Below the pieces are notes generated by a model that did no database searches, had not been told where the DNA came from, and worked only from the letters and a program-made list of their open reading frames with translations. Made by a program: the position numbers and the translations under genes. From Cepaea nemoralis (lineage: Eukaryota > Mollusca > Gastropoda > Stylommatophora > Helicidae), in the NCBI GenBank assembly GCA_014155875.1, contig JACEFZ010011099.1, positions 124,001 through 188,000 on the forward strand: DNA of 64,000 nucleotides, in the 5' to 3' direction. Positions 56,641-64,000 of the stretch are shown in pieces; position 1 is the first letter of the stretch, and every line of letters starts with the position of its first letter.

Positions 56641-57580
56641 CATTTCATCCAGTGAGGTTGAAAGTATGGAGCAGTGAGTTCTAAGATGGCTGATAAGGCC
56701 TATTTTGGCTCGAAATGTTCTTTGACAATGTGGACAAAGAATGCTTGACGTTTCTGGGGGAGGATTTTCTGCAGTGGTTTTTCTGTTCTGTCTTTTCTTC
56801 ACAGCTCTTGCAGTCCTAGTTGCCTCACAAGTGACTGCACCCTTGCGTAATGATGCACGCCACAAATTTCAGTCTCTGGCTGAAGTCTCCCAGGTGTCAT
56901 GATGAATTCCAAAAGCATTCAGTGAGATTTTCAGAGTGTCTTTAAAGCGTTTCCTCCGGCCGCCTTGAAAGCGTTTACCACAATGCAACTCGCTGTAAAT
57001 AATTCGTTTAGGGAGCCTGTGATCTGGCATGCGAGTCAAGTGACCAGCCCAGCGAATCTGATTCTTCATTAGTAGAGTGTGGATACTGGGCATGGACGCT
57101 CTTTCTAGGACTTCAGTGTCTGGGATCTTGTCTTGCCATTTAATCTTCAGTAACTTCCTAAGGCAGACTGTGTGGAAGTGGTTTAATTTCCTAGCGTGTC
57201 GCTGATAAACAGTCCAGGTTTCACAAGCATATAGCAGTGTGGTTAATACAACTGCTTTATAGACTTTCAGCTTTGTTTGCACGCTTATTCCAGTTCTGTC
57301 CCATACATTCTTGTACAGTCTGCCAAAGGCCTACGCTGGCCTTGGAGATTCTTGCATTCACTTCATCATCAATTGTGGCAGCTTGTGACACAGTGCTGCC
57401 AAGATAGGTGAATTTGTCCACAACACTTAGACTATGACCATTCATTTTGATATTCGGCACAGTGTGATTATTCCCTGGAGCTGGCTGGTACATAACTATA
57501 GTCTTCTCCAAATTGATATTGAGCCCAAAGTTGGTACAGGCATGTGAGAAAGCTGAAACATTATGTTGCATGTCTGCCTA
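56641..57580 (-). pseudogene. LINE B-family 3' half with C-terminal C2H2 motif
   Basis: Three minus-strand frames. 57571-57257 covers the end of RT (NFGLNINLEKTIVMYQPAPG, FTYLGSTVSQ). 57282-56869 is the C-terminal region (VLTTLLYACETWTVYQRHAR, LRKLLKIKWQDKIPDTEVLE, GRRKRFKDTLK). 56865-56641 ends with CPHCQRTFRAKIGLISHLRTH, a C2H2-like motif. It parallels LINE B. It is 5'-truncated and frameshifted. Confidence 0.82.
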
Positions 57581-57795
57581 CACCCGCCTTGGGTATTTAT
57601 GATGCCCATGTTAAACATTGCCTCAACGAGTCATGTATTATTGATTATTTTTCATGTGTTTTAATGCTTATTGTTCTTTTGTTGTCAAAGAATTGCTTCA
57701 TAAGAGATGTTGAATGAAAGAATGTATGAGAGGAAATAGAGAAGAAGGGCAGAATTCTTAACCCTTTGAAAATAAAGATTTTCGTTCGTTCGTAC
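57581..57795 (+). mobile_element. CR1-like LINE 3' UTR and tail
   Basis: Plus-strand non-coding piece ending TTAACCCTTTGAAAATAAAG and (TTCG)n at 57764-57793. It shares the tail and about 60 bases before it with the insertion at 16580-17157 (opposite strand). It lacks the GTGGG-rich stretch of LINE C. Confidence 0.65.
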
Positions 57796-57880
57796 TCCAG
57801 GTTTCAGAGCCATACAGCACAACTGGTCTGATCAGTGTTTTGTATATTGTGATCTTGATGTTACAGGATCGCAGAGAATA
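57796..57880 (-). pseudogene. short RTE-type LINE C-terminal fragment
   Basis: Minus strand reads ITIYKTLIRPVVLYGSETW, the conserved post-RT segment of RTE-like LINEs. Only about 85 bases remain. Confidence 0.6.
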
Positions 57881-58103
57881 TATTAATAGATAGAGAAATA
57901 TGTCACATGTGCAGAGCTGCCAAAGAAGAGGGGCTGCAGAAAAATGTAAAGAAATAGAGGATATGGAAATAAAACACAATTCAAAAGAATTACATGAACA
58001 AATAAAAAGATTTACAAAGAAGAAAAATAATACAACAGGAAATGGTTGCTTCAGAGGAAAAAAATTGAGAAAAATATTATTGATAACACTGACATAATAA
58101 AAA

Positions 58104-58245
58104 GATGGAGAGTACACAGATTTATTCTGGGACAACAGAGTCAATAGACCAACATTGTATAATACTCAAGATGGACAGAGTACACAGATTTATTCTGGGA
58201 CAACAGAGTCAATAGACCAACATTGTATAATACTCAAGATGGACC
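58104..58245 (+). repeat. ~70-bp tandem duplication inside LINE H
   Basis: The stretch from GAGTACACAGATTTATTCTGG to ATACTCAAGATGGAC occurs twice in a row with no visible mismatch, so it is a recent local duplication. Confidence 0.9.
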
Positions 58246-58496
58246 AAAAATATTAACGGCTGAAGTAGAGAAGGCTATTAAAAAGATGAAAGAAGGAAAG
58301 GCTGCAGGTCCTGACAAGATAACAACAGAGATGATAAAATCCTTATCCAGCTTTGGCATTGGAACTATCACAGAATTATGTAATGATATATATAATACTG
58401 GGTACATCCCCAAGGATTTGAAAACATCCATTTTCATCACACTACTGAAGAAGCCAAGAGCTGTTGAGTGTGAGGATTACAGAACTGTTAATTTAG

Positions 58497-59184
58497 CCCT
58501 TTACAGGGCAGACGCTTATCCGTTTTGTAGCCCTGAACGGGCAAGATTTTTTCAGGTTTGGTAAAATTTCGGGTCGCGTTAGTAAAAACATCACAAATAA
58601 GGTGTTAGTCAACCGATTTTAGTTAAATAAACAACACAATGAAGGGAAAAGCATGCAGAATATGTTACTCACGTGATTGTTGTTGGTAATCCATATATGA
58701 ACACAAATATTTATGAAATACGGCATGTTGCTTGTGATTTTCCGTCATCTATACGGCAATTTACAAACACATTTTCAGAATCATAATCACTTTCTTTAAA
58801 GTCCGACTCAGACTACTAATGCAAAGTAACGCTTTGCACTGATATCTAGCTCCGATTAACAGTCAACTTCGTGCCCTATAATGTCATTTAAATTGAACCT
58901 AGCGAAATCTCAGCTATCACTTGAAGAATCGCCGAAATACGTTTTGAAAAACAGCGTAAAAACCCCGAAAACTATCAAAAATAGTCCATAAAAGTCCGTT
59001 CAAATTCATTGTAGCGCGTTTACAAATGGCGGCCACGTTGTCAAGTTGTCGGCGAAAGTAGCCGTCGGAAGTGTCGGAAAGCTGAGAGATCGCGTTTTTA
59101 CAATGCATAATAGTATCGGACGTGATCAGACGCTATGCACATTTAAGGCATCGGGCGCTATTGGCCGCTACGCCCTGTAAAGGG
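58497..59184. mobile_element. piggyBac-like MITE (688 bp)
   Basis: The ends are perfect inverted repeats CCCTTTACAGGGC/GCCCTGTAAAGGG. The right flank is TTAA and the left flank is TTAG, which fits a TTAA target duplication with one later substitution. Restoring it rejoins the LINE H frame (YRTVN to MSHITK). No transposase ORF lies inside. CCC...GGG ends with TTAA duplication are the piggyBac signature; a TTA duplication (PIF/Harbinger style) is the alternative. Confidence 0.75.
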
Positions 59185-59832
59185 TTAATGAGCCACATAA
59201 CTAAGATACTACTCAAGGTCATACAAGAAAGAATTCAACATAAAATAGACGAGGAAGTGGCTGAAGAACAATTTGGGTTCCGCAAAAACAGCGGCACCAG
59301 AGAAGAATGTTTGAGCATATTAATTGAAAAAATATATAGAAGTTCAGAAAAGTATGTATGTTTGTTTTATAGACTACAAGAAAAGAGTACAACATGAACG
59401 ACTAATTATGTGCCTTCAAGATACAGGAGTAGACGGAAAGGACATAGTAACTTGTACTGGGATCAAGTGGTGTCCATTGGATGTGGAAATAACTATTTGT
59501 CGCCTTTAGAGATAAAAAGAGGAGTACAGCAGGGATGTGTTCTGTCTCCAAGCCTCTTCAACCTATACAAAGAAAGAATTGTTAAACAGGTTGAACTGCC
59601 TGGACTTAACATCAATGGAAGAATCATAAACAATCTTATGTATGCTGACGATACCGTGTTACTAGCAGAAAGTGAGCAAGAGTTACAAGACCTAGTGGAA
59701 CAAGTAAACAGGCACAGTGCAGAATGTGGCTTAGATATTAACATCCAAAAAACAAAAACTATGATAATTAGCAGTGAAAAGGAAAGGTCATCAATGAACA
59801 TCACAGTAAACGGGGAGATACTAAAACAAGTA

Positions 59833-60935
59833 ACAAGCACTATTTCTGCAGGCATGTTGTTTCGTCTTTGTGAATGGAAATCCAAAATGGCGGCAGCGCA
59901 GATACTGATCGGACTAGGCCGCATATACATTTTACGCTCAACACCTGCAATCTGAACTACCATAGTTAAAGAGAATACAAGTTTAAAGATTATTAATAAT
60001 TTATTTGAATACTGTTAATATTTTTTATCATTTAACATGACGGAACATATGTTTGAAATCAGTTTTCATATCCGTCTATGACCCATTTGAGACAATCTGA
60101 ATCTCGCACGAACTGGCAGTAGATTTTATTTTAGAATTAACTGTAAATGAGAAAACACTGTTAGATGAGTATTTTTTTTAATCTGCAGCATTTGTCTTGT
60201 AATCTATGATTATTGTCAATGGTAGTGTCTGTTGGAGACTTTTTGTTGGAGCCACTCCGATTGGGACACAAAAGTAAGGTACGCAGAGGTTAAGCCCTGA
60301 GAAATTTTTTGCAGAAGATCCCGACACTCAAATGTGAATATCTCCGATTAGAATTGACATACAGGCATCATTGAGGTACCATTGGATTTGGTTTTACAAT
60401 GCCTATCTATCTGTGGTGGTCTCATGATCGATCCTACTACTAACCAACACTATTATTAGCGAGCCCTATCATTATTTTAATTTTGAGTATTTACAAATGA
60501 GACCGCCACAGTAGATAGGCCTTGAAATTCAAAATCTAATGGTACCTCAATGATGCCTGTATGTCACTTCTAAGTGAAAATATTCACATGTTTCTGAAGG
60601 TGAGACGAGTTGCGATTTCTCATGCTATTCACCCGTTATTAGAGCTCCCCAGTGTGTCTGATTACCTTCACCAGTGGGTGTGCGTGCGTGATGGTCTCAA
60701 ACGGTCATACGAAAATTGACTTCAAAAATATGTTCTGTGATGTTAAATGATTACAAAGAAGTACAAGTATACAAATAAATTATTATTAATCTTTAAAATT
60801 GTGTTCACTTTAACTTTAGTAGGTCAAGTTGCATGTTTTAAGTGTTGAAAAGTGTAGCGCAATCGATATGTACGCCCGTCTTGACCCGTGGATTTCCAAT
60901 TCACAAAGTCACATCTTCGCAGAAAATCAACCACA
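59833..60935. mobile_element. foldback (long inverted repeat) element
   Basis: The left arm (about 59839-60425) and right arm (about 60497-60927) are imperfect reverse complements along nearly their whole length, for example GACATACAGGCATCATTGAG at 60355 and its complement near 60546. The central loop is about 70 bases. The left arm has extra sequence in its middle. It begins inside LINE H. There is no ORF. It is a hairpin-forming non-autonomous element or an old inverted duplication. Confidence 0.75.
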
Positions 60936-61218
60936 ATTCAAGCAAGTTTAGCGATAAAAATATGCTGATTCAGGGGTAATATGGCAATTAAAATTTACAT
61001 TAAACAAAGACATCTATTGGATTCATCGATTCCTATCGCGATCATTCTGCTGCCTCTGAGGGATGCGCTCCCCGGCTTGCACAGATCCATAGAGCACACT
61101 TTATTCACAAACTTCCAGTTTCTTAGTTCTATATAATATTTAAGTTCGTAATGTTTAATAGTTTCTATTATATCACCTAATAACATATGATCACTATGAA
61201 CAAATATACACGACTAAG
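60936..61218. other. no gene recognised
   Basis: AT-rich unique-looking DNA. The 63-codon minus-strand ORF has no motif I know. Confidence 0.3.
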
Positions 61219-61795
61219 TTGAGGGAAGTCGGTGAGCAACGGATGATGATGATGAAGACCAAAGGGAAGTCAGTCAGAGGAGTTGTGTATCACGTGACAT
61301 GAGTTGTGTAGTCCACGGAGAGGACACGGCTGGACAAAGTGAGTCTAGCCAGGGTCCACGTCAGAGACAGTTGGGAAAACAAGTACAGAAGCCAAGCGAC
61401 ATGAAGTTGACATTACTCCTAGATTGGAATGACACTTCAGCCTGAGGCAAAAGTATGTCGCACAAGCCGAGCGGCTAATTGTATAGCCCTGCAAGCTCAA
61501 TTACAGCGCGCCAAGTGGACGGCAGTTGAGAATGGCCCATGGCCGATGTCAAGGGCAAGTCAGACCGTAAGTTGACGCTAGAGATAACAATTGTATAAGA
61601 ACTATACTTCAGTGTTGAACATTGTTTAGATTGTTATATATTCATCGCATGTCAGCCCGCACCTGTCGGCAATTGATTGTTACGAAGTGCGGCGATGATT
61701 GTCAATAATAAATACTGAAGAATTGGCAAGAACATTGACTTGTTTGATATTTTCATGTGATATATGTTCCTGCTCAATTCTGTCACTGCGGCTGA
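61219..61795 (+). repeat. possible solo or partial LTR
   Basis: A TATAAG at about 61595 and AATAAA at about 61706 are spaced as in a U3-R-U5 LTR. A TG start near 61219 and a CA end near 61793 can be proposed, with a TGGCAGGAAGTGGGG primer-site-like stretch downstream at 61823. No second copy or target duplication was found, so this is weak. Confidence 0.25.
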
Positions 61796-63226
61796 ACAGA
61801 CGAGCCAGCAATCAGCTACATGGCAGGAAGTGGGGGCTCAAATATAAAAAAGCAGGAGCACCGAAATAAAAGTTACCTTCAAGAAAATTCAGTAACATTC
61901 AAACAACGGACAAAAAAGGTCACCTTGGGCGCCATTTGCATTTTCAAATGAGTCAACAAACAGGTTCAGCTATCAAATCATGGTATAAATATTCTTTTAC
62001 AGTATGAACATTTGAGCTACGACGCTGAACAAAAATAAAATGTATGCTATACCAAGACTGACAGACCAAGAGAATCTTGGATAAAGTCAGGGGTATCTAA
62101 AGCAGATATAAAGAAACACGGTACCAAAAGATAACGACTAAAGATACATTGAGCTGCATATAAACAATGACAATTAGATCAATGACAGTTCAATGGAATA
62201 AACATATTTATTTTATCCTATTGTAAAACTGTGATAGTAATTAAAGTAATTTTCACGATTAGTCTATAAATACCTCATGATTTTAATTAGTTCGTTTAGG
62301 ATACGTAAAGCAAACATCACTACCACACACATTTAAAACACAGTAAAGTCACAATGGAAGGATATCACCTAATTAACAATAACAGAAGAAACATCTCTTT
62401 ACATATACATTCAACATTAAATTTACTTACCATCTCAAGCTGTCTTGTTATTCACTAACACACATACATATACAACTGCATACATTACTACACACTACAT
62501 ACACAATAAAAACAACTTTTTAACTTCATTACATAGAAAGGATACTATGCGGTAATGATATAACTTAAAACAAGTATATTCAGAGTACATTAAGGGTAAC
62601 AAGGAGACACAGTTATCCAAGTATTACTTGAAACTCTGAACTGCCGTATAAAATGAGTACAGATACCAGCAGTCAATTTGACATTGTATTTAATTAATTA
62701 GTAAGAGTCAGATATGTACATATTTTTTCCCCATTTTTATTAATTACCAGAATGCACAGAAGATGAATGACAGAGTAGTGGGACCGTGCAAGCACCACCG
62801 TAAATCCATACAGGAATCTGGAAAAGGTAGCATTCCAGGTCTACAATCCTAGCGCACCAAACCAGCACAAACAAGATAGCGGAAAAGATCAGCCCGTGGT
62901 AAACAAGTAGGACCAACCACACCCGTGGTGAAGTAATTTAGTGCTATTATGTTTATTGAATGTTAATATGAATTCATACGTCATATTGCATATTCCATCG
63001 ATCAGGTGTAAATCATACAGTTTGTAGATGCCATCAATCATGATCAGACCACCATCTCATGAAATATAAACATACCATTCATCTACCATTAACATCTAAG
63101 TCTAACATCGACGTCACAGAAGCAGTGTTAAGAATATACACTGGTATAAGAACCAATTTTCAGATACCAAGTGAGAGAAACCTGCGGTATCGAAAATAGA
63201 ACACAATAAAGCTGAGGATTGAGAAT
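61796..63226. other. no gene recognised
   Basis: AT-rich DNA with short ORFs only. Nothing matched a known family by eye. Confidence 0.3.
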
Positions 63227-63672
63227 ATTACAACAGACGACAACAATATCAACCACAAGTACAACGACAACAATATCAACCACAAGTACAACGACAACAA
63301 TATCAACCACAAGTACAACGACAACAATATCAACCACAAGTACAACGACAACAATATCAACCACAAGTACAACGACAACAATATCAACCACAAGTACAAC
63401 GACAACAATATCAACCACAAGTACAACGACAACAATATCAACCACAAGTACAACGACAACAATATCAACCACAAGTACAACGACAACAATATCAACCACA
63501 AGTACAACGACAACAATATCAACCACAAGTACAACGACAACAATATCAACCACAAGTACAACGACAACAATACCAACCACAAGTACAACGACAACAATAC
63601 CAACCACAAGTACAACGACAACAATATCAACCACAAGTACAACGACAACAATATCAACCACAAGTACAACGA
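63227..63672. repeat. 27-bp minisatellite, about 16 copies
   Basis: The unit consists of ACAACAATATCAACC and ACAAGTACAACG. Because 27 is a multiple of three and the unit has no stop in several frames, ORFs of 159-190 codons appear on both strands (Thr/Ser-rich or Leu/Val-rich). There is no sign of a real gene. Confidence 0.95.
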
Positions 63673-64000
63673 GAACACTGATGTCATCAGAGACCTAATG
63701 ATTGCGACACAAGCTACGGTGATTGCGTCCAAGGCAACTGCAAGCCATAATAGACCATGGTATAGTCACCGGTAAACATATCATCACACATACTACAATG
63801 ATGATAACAATATATCGTTGTGCCATTGTATAGTATAAGTTTTCATACACATTATTGTTTATGTGAAAATTTTTTTTTACATGTGCAGAATATGTGAAAG
63901 CTTAATAGTGTATCTTTAGCAGTAATAATAAAAGAGAATAGAAACACCAACCAAGACTAAAGCAAAAGACACAAATCATAAATTATAACAACGGTGGCAA
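63673..64000. other. no gene recognised
   Basis: Short AT-rich end of the window. Confidence 0.3.

Larger units (their letters stand above)
57890..59832 (+). pseudogene. LINE H: RTE-type RT, split by a MITE
   Basis: Plus-strand frames: decayed linker 57900-58220, RT N-half 58223-58496 (VEKAIKKMKEGKAAGPDKIT, YIPKDLKTSIFITLLKKP, YRTVN), interruption 58497-59184, then SHITKILLKVIQERI, EEQFGFRKNSGT (59185-59390), RGVQQGCVLSPSLF (59515), YADDTVLLAESEQEL (59640) and ITVNGEILKQV to 59832, where a foldback element begins. Several stops and frameshifts are present. It is related to, but distinct from, LINE G. Confidence 0.85.

Noticed and set aside
62740..62922. 60-codon hydrophobic minus-strand ORF
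   Set aside because: No recognisable motif, no context and isolated in AT-rich DNA.
63128..63732. Leu/Val-rich repeat ORF resembling a membrane protein, and a Thr/Ser-rich ORF opposite
   Set aside because: 27-base minisatellite read in three frames; no non-repeat coding context.

Overview
This is animal nuclear DNA, most likely from a mollusc or another lophotrochozoan. That assignment is an inference from the mix of repeats and from the style of the C2H2 zinc fingers. There is no operon structure and no rRNA, tRNA or CRISPR array. The window is almost entirely transposable elements and tandem repeats. Only one kind of host-like gene is visible: a poly-C2H2 zinc-finger gene in two duplicated copies (ATG-initiated ORFs 10533-12557 and 19307-21652, both minus).

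Layout. 1-5.87 kb: a Gmr1-like Ty3/gypsy element whose integrase lies upstream of reverse transcriptase. 5.87-9.52 kb: broken RNase H-bearing LINEs (E, F). 9.4-14.5 kb and 18.2-23.6 kb: a direct segmental duplication holding RTE-type LINE pieces (G and G') and the zinc-finger gene. It is separated by minisatellites (14.5-16.1 kb) and more LINE G, which carries two nested insertions with target-site duplications. 23.1-47.2 kb: one CR1/L2-like LINE (C, minus) split by three nested insertions: a 3.65-kb solo LTR, a LINE (B) that is itself split by a complete 8.8-kb Gmr1-like LTR element, and a 4.2-kb RNase H-bearing LINE (D). The target-site duplications can be read directly, and removing the inserts restores LINE reading frames. 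47.2-50.5 kb: a second giant LTR-like block. 50.5-53.4 kb: LINE 3' ends, then a 26/27-bp minisatellite. 53.5-56.3 kb: a tRNA-derived SINE, then about 26 copies of a 95-bp satellite full of short palindromes. 56.6-60.9 kb: LINE fragments, one carrying a piggyBac-like MITE and a 1.1-kb foldback. 61-64 kb: mostly featureless, with a 27-bp minisatellite.

The genes do not act together as a pathway. The biology is repeat nesting, LTR recombination and turnover of zinc-finger arrays. I found no convincing new molecular system. The items most worth checking are the two integrase-before-RT elements, the giant solo LTRs, the remodelled finger arrays in the duplicated gene, and the dyad-rich satellite. 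Positions of fragment edges without a target-site duplication are approximate to some tens of bases.
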